This document shows, piece by piece, positions 54,931-63,772 of a stretch of 64,000 bases of DNA. Within the stretch, counting starts at the first letter, position 1; each line of letters starts with the position of its first letter. The position numbers and the translations under genes were made by a program. A model generated the notes under the pieces. That model searched no databases. It was not told the origin of the DNA and saw only the letters and a list, made by a program, of their open reading frames with translations. Source of the DNA: Stieleria maiorica (GTDB taxonomy: Bacteria > Planctomycetota > Planctomycetia > Pirellulales > Pirellulaceae); contig NZ_CP036264.1 of assembly GCF_008035925.1 (NCBI RefSeq), forward strand, positions 2,538,443 to 2,602,442. Direction: 5' to 3'.

Positions 54931-55296
54931 ATGTCGATCCCACACGCGGCCGCTGGCGTGGCCGCAAATCTCCAGTCGCCGGACGAGTTGTTGCCGGAAG
55001 CTGAGACATTCGTTTTGGTGAAGAACGAATCATTCGAGGCGATCCGGATGGCGGTTCGCAAGGACTGCGAAGTCTGCCACAACCACCATGTCCCCGGTCC
55101 GATCACGATCCAATGCCTGAAAGGCTGTGTTGCCCTGACTGCCTATGGTGAAACGCATTCGCTCAAGTCGAATCAATGGACTTTCTTGCCTGGCGGTGTT
55201 CCTCACACGATCAATGGTGTCGAAGATTCTTTGGTACTTTTAACGATAATCTTCCGAGAGGGAAAAGGAGCAAGGCATGACAACGTTGGATATTAA
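54931..55296 (+). CDS. Small cupin-domain protein (paralogue B)
   Basis: A 121-aa single cupin, the paralogue of 2893-3234. It shares the start MSIPHAA and the core EVCHNHHVPGPITIQCLKGC and WTFLPGGVPHTINGVEDS. Conserved His and Cys (CHNHH) suggest metal binding. It faces the 149-aa paralogue tail to tail, with 37 bases between stops. In module A, by contrast, the two genes are divergent, so the pairing is kept while the arrangement has changed. Confidence 0.87.
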   Translation: MSIPHAAAGVAANLQSPDELLPEAETFVLVKNESFEAIRMAVRKDCEVCHNHHVPGPITIQCLKGCVALTAYGETHSLKSNQWTFLPGGVPHTINGVEDSLVLLTIIFREGKGARHDNVGY

Positions 55297-55333
55297 ATCG
55301 ACCCTCGCCGATTGGGTGACGGGAAATGTTTGG

Positions 55334-55783
55334 TCAGTCCATTCGTGTGAAGTTGGCGATTTGACGACCCTTCGTTTCTTCCAGATCACGCAACCGCTTC
55401 GCCAAGCCCAAGACCGATGGGGCGGCACTGCATCCTTCCAATCGATGAAGCAATTGATCGAGTAAGTGATCCGACTCCAATGCACAAGCGAGAGATTCCT
55501 GGAACGTGGGATCGCCCGCACAGTGGCAGTCGCCCGCGTGCGTGACTTCTTGGCTCAAAACCGGCCCCGAAGTCAGGTATGTCGCGTGCTTTGGATCAAG
55601 CTGCTGCATTTCGCCTTGAACCACCTTCAGCGAATGATCTTCAAGCACGACTAAGTGTTCCAGCAGTATCTGAGCCATCGCATCGGTCGCGTCGCCGGCG
55701 AGCCGGCTATAGGTGGCACGACGCTGGCCGTGGTACTTTTCAAGCAACTGCAGTATTTCGTATACGGTACGCGGATTGCTCAT
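55334..55783 (-). CDS. Conserved 149-aa helical protein of unknown function (paralogue B)
   Basis: This is the second copy of the helical protein at 2117-2566, beginning SNPRTVYEILQLLEKYHGQRRATY. LLEHLVVLEDHSLKVVQGEM and the Cys-x-Cys pair (DCHCAG) are kept, as is LEGCSAAPSVLGLAKRLRDLEETKG near the end. The strict conservation between copies indicates both are or were under selection. It is divergent from the SdhB-like gene, with 86 bases between starts. The function is unknown. Confidence 0.83.
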   Translation of the reverse strand: MSNPRTVYEILQLLEKYHGQRRATYSRLAGDATDAMAQILLEHLVVLEDHSLKVVQGEMQQLDPKHATYLTSGPVLSQEVTHAGDCHCAGDPTFQESLACALESDHLLDQLLHRLEGCSAAPSVLGLAKRLRDLEETKGRQIANFTRMD

Positions 55784-55869
55784 CGTTCATGTCTCCAGAT
55801 TGTGTCCGATGCCGGACCTTGGGTTCAGGATGCATGTTGCAAATGACGGGCCGAAAACAGGAGTGTCCG

Positions 55870-56697
55870 ATGAATGAACCGAAGTTGACGGTGCGTGTCC
55901 TGCGTCAGGACCACCCTGACAGGCCGAGTTACTGGCAGACGTTCCAGGTTCGTCGCGAGCCGAGTATGAATGTCACCAGCGTCTTGCAGCGTATCGCCGC
56001 CAACCCGACGACGATCGAAGGAATGAAAACGACCCCGGTTGCGTATGATGCGAACTGTCTTGAGGAGGTGTGCGGTTCTTGCACAATGGTGATCAATGGC
56101 CGTGTCCGACAAGCATGTTCAGCGCTGATCGACGACTTGCTGAAAGACAATCCGGCGCACGTTGAACTTCGTCCGATGAGCAAATTCCCCGTGATTCGAG
56201 ATTTGTTCGTGGATCGACAGCGGTTGTTTCGAGCACTTGAGAAGTTGAAGTGTTGGATTCCCGTCGACGGATACTACGACATGGGACCGGGGCCGCTGCA
56301 ATCGCAGCAGGAGCAAAGCATGGCGTATCCGCTGAGTCAGTGCATGAGCTGTGGTTGCTGCCTGGAAGCATGCCCGCAGTACACCCGGGTCGAGGTCAAG
56401 CAAGCGGATGGCGAATGCGACGAGGATTTCAAACGCCGTCGAGACGCTGAGTATGACCGTCAATTCATCGGTGCGGCTGCGATGAGTCAAAGCGTACTCA
56501 TGAACTCGCATCCCACCGGTCGAATGTCGGCTTCTGATCGTATCGAAGCGATGATCGCACCGGGTGGCATCCAAAATTGTGGCAAGGCGGGGAACTGCCA
56601 AGCGGTCTGTCCGAAGGAGATTCCGCTGATGACATCCTGGGGCCGTGCGGGTCGCGCCGCAACGTTGCATGCGATCAGAAAGTTCTTCGATGGATAA
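55870..56697 (+). CDS. Succinate dehydrogenase/fumarate reductase-type iron-sulfur protein, SdhB-like
   Basis: A 275-aa protein with the three SdhB clusters: [2Fe-2S] ligands Cys63, Cys68, Cys71 and Cys83; a ferredoxin domain with Cys158, Cys161, Cys164 and Cys168; and Cys237, Cys243 and Cys247. It transfers electrons between a flavoprotein and quinone. No SdhA or membrane-anchor gene is adjacent, so it may work with partners encoded elsewhere, or with different ones. The start at 55870 aligns with the remnant at 1-363. Later frames and an in-frame extension to 55579 are not conserved. Confidence 0.9.
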   Translation: MNEPKLTVRVLRQDHPDRPSYWQTFQVRREPSMNVTSVLQRIAANPTTIEGMKTTPVAYDANCLEEVCGSCTMVINGRVRQACSALIDDLLKDNPAHVELRPMSKFPVIRDLFVDRQRLFRALEKLKCWIPVDGYYDMGPGPLQSQQEQSMAYPLSQCMSCGCCLEACPQYTRVEVKQADGECDEDFKRRRDAEYDRQFIGAAAMSQSVLMNSHPTGRMSASDRIEAMIAPGGIQNCGKAGNCQAVCPKEIPLMTSWGRAGRAATLHAIRKFFDG

Positions 56698-56931
56698 CAA
56701 TGACTGTCACGTTGTCGATTGATCCAATCGACCAACTCGGCAGGTTCCTCTCCCTCGCTCGTCGCGAAACTGCCGATTGTTAACTCGCTTGGCACACTGC
56801 GCGCTCGCACCAGGAACCACCAGGCCGAGACACACGTTTAACCATCCGCACCAGCAAACAGTGCTCCGGCATCTGTTGGGCCGCTGTCGTCGGAGTCATG
56901 TTCATTTGGTTTCAGCAAAAAAGAGTTTGAT

Positions 56932-59619
56932 TCACGCGATTGCGGGGTCCATACTTTCGGGATCAATGTCGAGATGACGCATCGCTTCAATCAGTTGATC
57001 GTTGGCGAATCCGGACGAGTCGGGAAGAGCCTGAAGGGTCGCATAAACGATGTGTTCGGCGTCTACAGCGAAGTGACGTCGAAGACCTTTTCGTGTGTCA
57101 CTGCGACCGAAACCATCGGTGCCGAGTGTCACATACCGACCCGGAACCCACTGGCGAATTTGATCCGGAACCAGCTTAATGTAGTCCGTAACGGCAATGA
57201 TCGGATCGCTCACGTTTTCCAAGGCCTCTTCTAAATAACTGCGGCGTTTCAGTTCCCCGGGGTGCAAGTCGTTGAAGCGGTCGGCTGCTTGTGCATTGCG
57301 TCGCAACTGGCAATAGCTGGTCACGCTCCATACATCGCTTCCCAATTCGTATTGTTCAGCGAGAATTTCTTGTGCCCGCAAGACCTCCGGCAGCAGAGAT
57401 CCGCTGCCGAACAACTGCGGCCGCGCGGCACGGGGCGTTTGTTCCGGCGTGACGCTGCGAAGTCGATACATGCCCTTGAGAATTCCGGTTTCCGCTCCGT
57501 CAGGCATGTCCGGCATCGAATAAAGCTCGTTGTATCCGGTGATGTAGTAAAAGATCTCCTCGTTTTCGACATACATCCGTCGCAATCCGTCTTGAATGAT
57601 GACGGCTAGTTCATACCCATACGCAGGATCGTAAGATTGAAGCGTTGGGATCGTCGTCGCAACCAGCGGGCTATGGCCATCGCAGTGCTGCAACCCTTCG
57701 CCTTGCAACGTCGTTCTCCCTGACGTCGCCCCAATCAAAAATCCCTTCACGCGAGAATCGGCCGCAGCCCAGATGAAATCACCGACCCGCTGGAAACCGA
57801 ACATCGAATAATACAGATAGAACGGGATCAACGGTGTCTGCAGGTGCGCATGACTTGTCCCCGCTGCGATAAAACTTGACATCGCACCGGCTTCCGTAAT
57901 CCCCTCTTGCAATACCTGTCCATCTTTGGCTTCGCGATAGTACATCAACTGATCAGCGTCGACCGGTTCGTAGAGTTGGCCTTTGCTGGAATAGATTCCG
58001 TAGGTGGCGAACAGCGAATTCAATCCGAATGTGCGTGCTTCATCAGGGATGATCGGCACAATGTATTTGCCGATGTCTTTGTCTTTCAACAACTGAGCCA
58101 AAATCCTGCCGATCATCATTGTCGACGCGGCTTGACGATCTTTCGTACCTTGAAGCAGCCTGCCAAAATCGTCCAGGCTGGGGATGCTCAGTTTCGCAGT
58201 GGTCGTCTTTCTGGCCGGCAGGAAACCGCCCAATTGTTTTCTGCGAGATTTCAAATACGCGATTTCACTGCTCGATTCGTCGGGACGGCAGAATGCCATT
58301 TGCGCGATTTCGTCATCGCTGAGCGGAATTTCAAATCGTTTGCCGAATACTTGCAACTGTTCGGGGTTTAATTCGTGTTGCTGGTGTGAAACGTTGCTCG
58401 CCTCGCCAGCTGTACCGAGCCCGTAGCCTTTAATTGTCTTGGCAAGAATCACCGACGGCCCTTGCTTGTACTCCGTCGCGGTCTTGTAAGCCGCGTACAC
58501 TTTCTTCGGATCATGACCACCGCGTCCCAATCGTCGAATCTGTTCATCTGAAAGATGCGATACCAACGCTTGCAATTCAGGCGACGTGCCGAAGAAATGC
58601 TCGCGAATGTAGGCACCGGATTCAACGGCATACTTCTGGAACTCCCCATCAACGGCTTCGTTCATGCGTCTTGCCAACAATCCGTCGGTGTCTGCTGCGA
58701 ACAGCTCGTCCCAGTCGCTGCTCCAGATCACTTTGATGGCGCTCCAACCCGCACCAGTGAATACACCTTCAAGTTCCTGGATAATTTTCCCGTTGCCACG
58801 CACCGGACCATCGAGTCGTTGCAAATTGCAGTCGATAACGAAAGTCAAGTTGTCCAGATGCTCGCGTCCGGCCAGCGACAACGCGCCCAACGATTCTGGT
58901 TCATCGCTCTCGCCATCGCCCATGAAACACCACACACGTGACTGCGAAGCATTGATGATGCCCCGATTCGTCAGGTAATTTAGAAACCTCGCTTGATAAA
59001 TCGCCATCAACGGCCCCAGGCCCATCGAGACGGTGGGGAACTGCCAGAACTCCGGCATCAGCCACGGATGTGGGTAAGACGAAAGTCCTGTTTCTCGTGG
59101 CGTCTCGCGACGAAACCGCTGGAGATCGGATTCCTGCAATCGCCCTTCCAAAAACGCACGGGAATAAATACCTGGCGAGGAGTGACCTTGAAAGTACACA
59201 AAATCGCCAGGATGCTCGTCTGTCGACGCGTGGAAGAAGTGGTTGAAGCCCACTTCAAACAAGGTCGCAATCGAGGCATACGACGCAAGATGACCGCCGA
59301 TCCCGGGAAACTCCTGGTTCCCGCGAACGACCATTGCCATCGCATTCCAGCGGATGAGATTGCGGATGCGTTTCTCGATCTGTAGATCGCCGGGATAAAC
59401 GGGCTGTCGATGACTGGGGATCGTGTTTTGATAGGGGGTCGCCGTCACGGGTGGAAGTTCCGGTAACAGATGTGCCGCTCGCATTCGTAAAGCATGCAGC
59501 AATTCAACAACGCAATCCGAATCGTATCGCGCCGCCACACTGTCGAGAGATTCGTACCAATCGCTCAGCTCCGCCGGGTCAAGTTTCGTTTGGACGCCGG
59601 ATTTATCGCGTGAGCTCAT
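56932..59619 (-). CDS. aceE: Pyruvate dehydrogenase E1 component, homodimeric
   Basis: An 895-aa enzyme of the E. coli AceE type. The thiamine diphosphate motif GDGESDEPESLGALSLAGREHLDNLTFVIDCN is complete, and GQHHHSPGIYSR-like GHSSPGIYSRAFLEGRL marks the active-site loop. It decarboxylates pyruvate and acetylates the lipoyl group of E2. No aceF or lpd gene is adjacent, so the E2 and E3 subunits must be encoded elsewhere. AGGA precedes the ATG. It lies between SdhB-like and Usp genes, tying carbon entry to the stress region. Confidence 0.96.
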   Translation of the reverse strand: MSSRDKSGVQTKLDPAELSDWYESLDSVAARYDSDCVVELLHALRMRAAHLLPELPPVTATPYQNTIPSHRQPVYPGDLQIEKRIRNLIRWNAMAMVVRGNQEFPGIGGHLASYASIATLFEVGFNHFFHASTDEHPGDFVYFQGHSSPGIYSRAFLEGRLQESDLQRFRRETPRETGLSSYPHPWLMPEFWQFPTVSMGLGPLMAIYQARFLNYLTNRGIINASQSRVWCFMGDGESDEPESLGALSLAGREHLDNLTFVIDCNLQRLDGPVRGNGKIIQELEGVFTGAGWSAIKVIWSSDWDELFAADTDGLLARRMNEAVDGEFQKYAVESGAYIREHFFGTSPELQALVSHLSDEQIRRLGRGGHDPKKVYAAYKTATEYKQGPSVILAKTIKGYGLGTAGEASNVSHQQHELNPEQLQVFGKRFEIPLSDDEIAQMAFCRPDESSSEIAYLKSRRKQLGGFLPARKTTTAKLSIPSLDDFGRLLQGTKDRQAASTMMIGRILAQLLKDKDIGKYIVPIIPDEARTFGLNSLFATYGIYSSKGQLYEPVDADQLMYYREAKDGQVLQEGITEAGAMSSFIAAGTSHAHLQTPLIPFYLYYSMFGFQRVGDFIWAAADSRVKGFLIGATSGRTTLQGEGLQHCDGHSPLVATTIPTLQSYDPAYGYELAVIIQDGLRRMYVENEEIFYYITGYNELYSMPDMPDGAETGILKGMYRLRSVTPEQTPRAARPQLFGSGSLLPEVLRAQEILAEQYELGSDVWSVTSYCQLRRNAQAADRFNDLHPGELKRRSYLEEALENVSDPIIAVTDYIKLVPDQIRQWVPGRYVTLGTDGFGRSDTRKGLRRHFAVDAEHIVYATLQALPDSSGFANDQLIEAMRHLDIDPESMDPAIA

Positions 59620-59690
59620 CGTTGCATTCCTGGGTATCGCGGGCTGTTGTCAGAGGATTGCGTTGGGTGCTGTCGCATGGGTTCAAGTTC

Positions 59691-60176
59691 CTACAAAGGC
59701 TGTATCATTGGTGGCGGGAAGTCGATGGCGGGATCCTTCAAGGGGGCTTCACCACGGGGCCGGCTGGGAACGGTCAGCACAGGACACCGCGCGTGGCGGA
59801 CCACGTGTTCGGCGACGCTGCCCATCAGCAAATTAATCAAGCCGGTGCGTCCATGCGTTCCCATCACAATCTGGTCGCACCGATACTCCTGAGCGATCCA
59901 ACAAATGACTTCTCCTGGCGCCCCGGCGTAAAAGATGCGTTCGATATCAACGTCGGGCAGCTGTGACCGAACGGCCTGCAGCTGACGTCTCTTTTCGCCG
60001 GCTACGTTGTTCAAGGGGCCGACCGTTGCCGAGTCTTGTGGCACATGTAGAACGAGTATCCCTGCGCCGGTACTGGCAGCAAGACGCTCCGCGTACCCGA
60101 AAGCCGCGTTTGCGGCTGGCGAAAAGTCCGTAGGAAAAAGAATGCGTCGAATGGGTTTGATGGTATTTTTGGACAT
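59691..60176 (-). CDS. Universal stress protein, single domain
   Basis: A 161-aa Usp: PIRRILFPTDFSPAANAAFGYAERL opens it and GTHGRTGLINLLMGSVAEHVVRHARCPVLTVPSR holds the full ATP-binding loop. It is a close paralogue of 63194-63667. The start at 60176 (MSKNTIKP) matches that paralogue; an ATG four codons earlier is possible. It follows aceE by 71 bases on the same strand as the aceE gene, but reads toward it. Expected role: survival in low oxygen or energy limitation. Confidence 0.92.
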   Translation of the reverse strand: MSKNTIKPIRRILFPTDFSPAANAAFGYAERLAASTGAGILVLHVPQDSATVGPLNNVAGEKRRQLQAVRSQLPDVDIERIFYAGAPGEVICWIAQEYRCDQIVMGTHGRTGLINLLMGSVAEHVVRHARCPVLTVPSRPRGEAPLKDPAIDFPPPMIQPL

Positions 60177-60404
60177 TCCAATTTCCATTTCTAAATGCGA
60201 TGACTATGTGTTGAAAGAACTTAGTCGGCAGGTTTGGCCGTTCGCGTGGGCCGGCGACCGTTCGTCGGACACCTCGTGTTAGTTGACTTGCACAACTAGC
60301 ATCCACGCCTTGAAAAACTCTTCGATGCCTTCGAGAGTCGCAGGAGTGTTCAAACTCGCTGTAGGATTGGGGGCCAACGCAGAGCCAACACATAATCGAG
60401 TCTG

Positions 60405-61556
60405 TTAAAATCGATAAATCGCCGCCAAGCCCGATTCCGTTGGCATGCGGTCTTTCGGAACGATGATGACTTCGCCGCCTTTGGAGAGCACCAACTCGGC
60501 AAGATCATCAAGCATGTCGTCAACGTGGGGAGTTGTCGCGTCGGGCGAGTTAATTGCTCCTGTCGTTCGGTCAAGTACTCCTGGGATGACGCGATCCGCC
60601 TCCAACATGAGCGTTGCCACTTTATCCGCAACGGCTGCCCTCGCGACATCCGAAAGATCGCCTGATCCAGCGTCGCGAGAACGTGCCGCCCCAAACTTCT
60701 CCGTCATGCTCGCCAGTCGTTCCAAGTACGTCGGTTCGACCGCTTTCCAAGCCCGCTCTCGCAGTTCATTTGCGTCGAGCGATTCGGGATCGACCTTGAT
60801 TCCTCCGGCAAGCAAGAATGGGTTGTCGCTGATCCGGCGAAACTCAGCTTGGGTCTCTGCGAGTGCGACCAACATCAACGGCAATGCGGTCGTGCGAGAG
60901 TGATGTTTCAGAATCCCCTGATCGACCGCTCGAAAGAACTTCAGGACATCCGCGTCTTTGGCATCCGTACGGGGCCCATGACCATGATGCACTGCGATAC
61001 CACCTTCGCCTGAACGTTTGCCATACGAACCTACCGTTTGAGTCACCGGACTCCGTTCATCGGCCAATACGTCCGAGATGCTCGTAGGTACGTCCATCAA
61101 TTCAACTTCCGCCAACGCATCGCGGTTGCCCTCGTAGAGTTTGGCTTCGTGGCGACTGAGACACAGGACTTGATAGCGGTCGGCCGACTGAAGAATCCGT
61201 ACCAGAGGTTTCGTATGAAAGCTGTCGGCGACCACAAGCAACTCCTGAACGGGACGCTGTAGCTCGACGATTTCAAAGATGCCGGGCGAACAGAAAATGG
61301 CCAATCCATCGGTCCGATGATTCCAGAAGTTGTGATTCCGACTAAGTTGCTCAAACGGCTTCAGAGTTTCGCGAACTTGGTCGGCATCGTACTGCTGAGC
61401 CAACGACGATTCCAGTTGGCCGAGCAGATTCCGAAATCGGATTGTGTCCTGAGTGTTGTCTGGATGCCGTCGATGAGTGGGTTGATAGAGTGAGATGCAC
61501 GGCGAGGGATGAGTTGCAAGTAGCTGGGCAAAACGTTCGACAGTGATTTGACGCAT
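60405..61556 (-). CDS. baeRF-family (bacterial eRF1-like) protein
   Basis: A 383-aa protein. The opening RQITVERFAQLLATHPSPCISLYQPTHRR and the middle YQVLCLSRHEAKLYEGNR match the bacterial-archaeal-eukaryotic release factor superfamily (family 3 type). The C-terminal half has an L7Ae-like fold region (DMLDDLAELVLSKGGEVIIVPKDRMP). The family is predicted to act at stalled ribosomes but lacks the classical GGQ loop of eRF1; I see none here. The start at 61556 has AAAGGAG eight bases upstream. It lies between Usp genes, suggesting a role in translation under stress. Confidence 0.8.
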   Translation of the reverse strand: MRQITVERFAQLLATHPSPCISLYQPTHRRHPDNTQDTIRFRNLLGQLESSLAQQYDADQVRETLKPFEQLSRNHNFWNHRTDGLAIFCSPGIFEIVELQRPVQELLVVADSFHTKPLVRILQSADRYQVLCLSRHEAKLYEGNRDALAEVELMDVPTSISDVLADERSPVTQTVGSYGKRSGEGGIAVHHGHGPRTDAKDADVLKFFRAVDQGILKHHSRTTALPLMLVALAETQAEFRRISDNPFLLAGGIKVDPESLDANELRERAWKAVEPTYLERLASMTEKFGAARSRDAGSGDLSDVARAAVADKVATLMLEADRVIPGVLDRTTGAINSPDATTPHVDDMLDDLAELVLSKGGEVIIVPKDRMPTESGLAAIYRF

Positions 61557-61880
61557 GACTAAATCTCCTTTTAACACCTTGTGATTGAATCCTAAGCAGA
61601 TGATGAATCACGATGCACTTCTCGTTCCAACGCGACAATTCGATGATTCAACCTGGCGTAGGCGGCCCGTTTGCGATCAGTTCGGTAGCGCTAGCTGGCA
61701 GCCTACGCCATGCCGTGCCAACTGCAGGTGTCACGTGTCCACCACCGTTGACGTGCTGCGCGTCGCAAGACAGGTGAAGAGAGGCTTTCGACGACAACGG
61801 ACTGATTTTTGCATCACTTGAGATTCACTCGATTTAAGCCGCTGTGATCAACAGTCCTTCCCAAAGCCAGGACCATTCCC
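61557..61880. other. Divergent intergenic region between baeRF and usp
   Basis: About 320 bases, presumably holding both promoters. No supported gene or palindrome is seen. Confidence 0.4.
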
Positions 61881-62891
61881 ATGAAGCCATTTCGCCACAT
61901 TCTGCATGTCACTGACCCCTCGTTGGACGAATCGACGCGATGCCGCGCCGTTGAGTTGGCGATCCAAAACAAGGCGTCGCTGACGTTGATGAGCGTCGTC
62001 GAGCCACTGCCGCGCGCAATCGGATTATTGAATGCAATCAGCGACACCGACGGGTTGCAGCAGGCCGTCGCCGCCGATCGTCGCCGCCAACTGCTTGAGA
62101 TTGCGAGCGAGTACTCCTGCACCGGTGTTCCGTTGGATGTCGTGGTTACCATCGGCAATCGGGCGAATGAAGTCGTCCGACAAGTGATTTCCGGCAAACA
62201 CGATCTGTTGGTGAAATCCGCCGAGGGCGCCGGCGTCGTCAATCGGTTGCTCGGCAGCGTTTCACAATCATTGATGCGTATAGCTCCCTGTCCGGTCTGG
62301 CTGTTGAAACCGAAACTTCGCGGCACGTTTGACTGCGTTGTAGCTGCGGTTGATGCCACGTCAGACGACGAAGCGACAGCCAACTTGAATCACAACATCC
62401 TGGAACTTTCTGATTCCATCGCGAAACGTGAATCAGCGGCTCTGCACGTCGTCAGTGCATGGGACATTTGGATGGAAACGCCGCTGCGGATGAAGATGGG
62501 CGACTCGATCATCGACGGCATGGCCGACGAGCTTGAGGCCTCGGTGCGTCGCCGAGTGGATGACTTGATCGGTAAAACGGTAACGGTCGGTGATGTTCGA
62601 AAGCATATTAGCCGTGGGGCTGCCGCCGACAAGATTCGCGAGTTGGTCAAGCATCTCGAAACCGACTTGTTGGTCATGGGGACACAGTGCCGCACGGGTG
62701 TCGCCGGTTTCTTCATCGGTAATACGGCCGAGTCTGTCTTGTCAGACGTGAAGTGTTCTGTCTTGACGGTCAAGCCCGAGGGGTTTGTCTCGCCGATCGA
62801 GCGAGACCTCGAACGGACGGTCATCCGGGAGAACGCTGAGCCAATCTTCAGTATCTTCTCATCGCAACACGACGATGAAGGGCGGTGCTGA
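61881..62891 (+). CDS. Tandem universal stress protein (UspE type)
   Basis: A 336-aa protein similar along its length to the tandem Usp at 25256-26212. The first domain (PFRHILHVTDPSLDESTRCRAV) has a poor ATP loop (SAEGAGVVNRLLGSVSQ), while the second has GTQCRTGVAGFFIGNTAESVL. Both copies end VSPIERD or VSPIKMG, so they are paralogues of one type. It is divergent from baeRF. The two halves may differ in ligand binding. Confidence 0.92.
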   Translation: MKPFRHILHVTDPSLDESTRCRAVELAIQNKASLTLMSVVEPLPRAIGLLNAISDTDGLQQAVAADRRRQLLEIASEYSCTGVPLDVVVTIGNRANEVVRQVISGKHDLLVKSAEGAGVVNRLLGSVSQSLMRIAPCPVWLLKPKLRGTFDCVVAAVDATSDDEATANLNHNILELSDSIAKRESAALHVVSAWDIWMETPLRMKMGDSIIDGMADELEASVRRRVDDLIGKTVTVGDVRKHISRGAAADKIRELVKHLETDLLVMGTQCRTGVAGFFIGNTAESVLSDVKCSVLTVKPEGFVSPIERDLERTVIRENAEPIFSIFSSQHDDEGRC

Positions 62892-63193
62892 AGGCGATGC
62901 AGTTCCGGTTGGTGACTTGCAACGTAGCTGATTGCCTGCTTGTTGGCGAAACCTGCTCGTAAGTTACTTTTGTTCGTCGAGTTTGCCATTTTCGGAAAGA
63001 TGCTCGGAGAGCACAAACTTGGGACCGGGTGACAATCACGGCAACAACTCGCTCGTCACATTGCCTCGTCACATTGCCCGGTCGTTGCCAACATTGCACC
63101 AATGATGACGCACGGCAGAAGGGACCTTGACTGCCAGGTGTACTTGTTCGCTGTCGTTTCGATCATCACTTCCTCTGAATTCGCGTCATGACG
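62892..63193. other. Intergenic region between convergent usp genes
   Basis: About 300 bases with no supported gene. It contains ACGTTATAACG near 63192, which shares the GntR core but is at the 3' end of genes and is probably chance. Confidence 0.4.
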
Positions 63194-63667
63194 TTATAAC
63201 GGTTGGATGGGTGGCATCTCCATTCCAACCCTGGGTTCTTCTAGGGGCTTTTCATTCTCTGGTCGCAAACGGACGGTCACGACGGGACACCTTGCGTGAC
63301 GAATCACATGCTCGGCAACACTTCCCATCAGCAGGCTTGCCAATCCGGTACGGCCATGCGTTCCCATTACAATTTCGTCGCAACCACGTTCCTGTGCAAC
63401 CCAGCAAATGACCTCTCCCGCTGGACCCGAGCGGACAAGCAACTCGACGTCAACGCCTGACAGGCGAGACTGAATAATGTTGAGTTCTTGAGACGTTTCC
63501 TCGCTGGTTTCAGCGTTTCCGCTCCATCCCGGCTGAACGTGCAAGACAAGCACACTCGCGCCGCTGCATTCGGCGAGTCGTTTGGCATACTCCAAGGCAG
63601 CCTGACACGCTGGTGAAAAATCCGTGGCGTAAAGGATTCGGCGAATGGAATTTGAGTTTCTGGACAC
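63194..63667 (-). CDS. Universal stress protein, single domain
   Basis: A 157-aa Usp starting with GTG at 63667 (GCAGGA upstream). SIRRILYATDFSPACQAALEYAKRL and GTHGRTGLASLLMGSVAEHVIRHARCPVVTV are nearly identical to the Usp at 59691-60176, including REVICWVAQE-like GEVICWVAQERGCDEIVMG. The pair probably arose by local duplication. Expected function is ATP-binding stress survival. Confidence 0.92.
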   Translation of the reverse strand: MSRNSNSIRRILYATDFSPACQAALEYAKRLAECSGASVLVLHVQPGWSGNAETSEETSQELNIIQSRLSGVDVELLVRSGPAGEVICWVAQERGCDEIVMGTHGRTGLASLLMGSVAEHVIRHARCPVVTVRLRPENEKPLEEPRVGMEMPPIQPL

Positions 63668-63772
63668 GATTCAGTTCCTGCGGTGAAAGTAGGTAAGGAT
63701 GAAGTGCGCTGTTTAAGTACGGCGTTGAAGTAAAATTCGATTGAGTGCATTGCCAACCTTGTATGAGGTGCG

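Noticed and set aside
63192..63201. GTTATAAC core near the single-domain usp gene
   Set aside because: It lies at the 3' end of genes rather than a promoter; an 8-base palindrome is expected about once by chance in this window.
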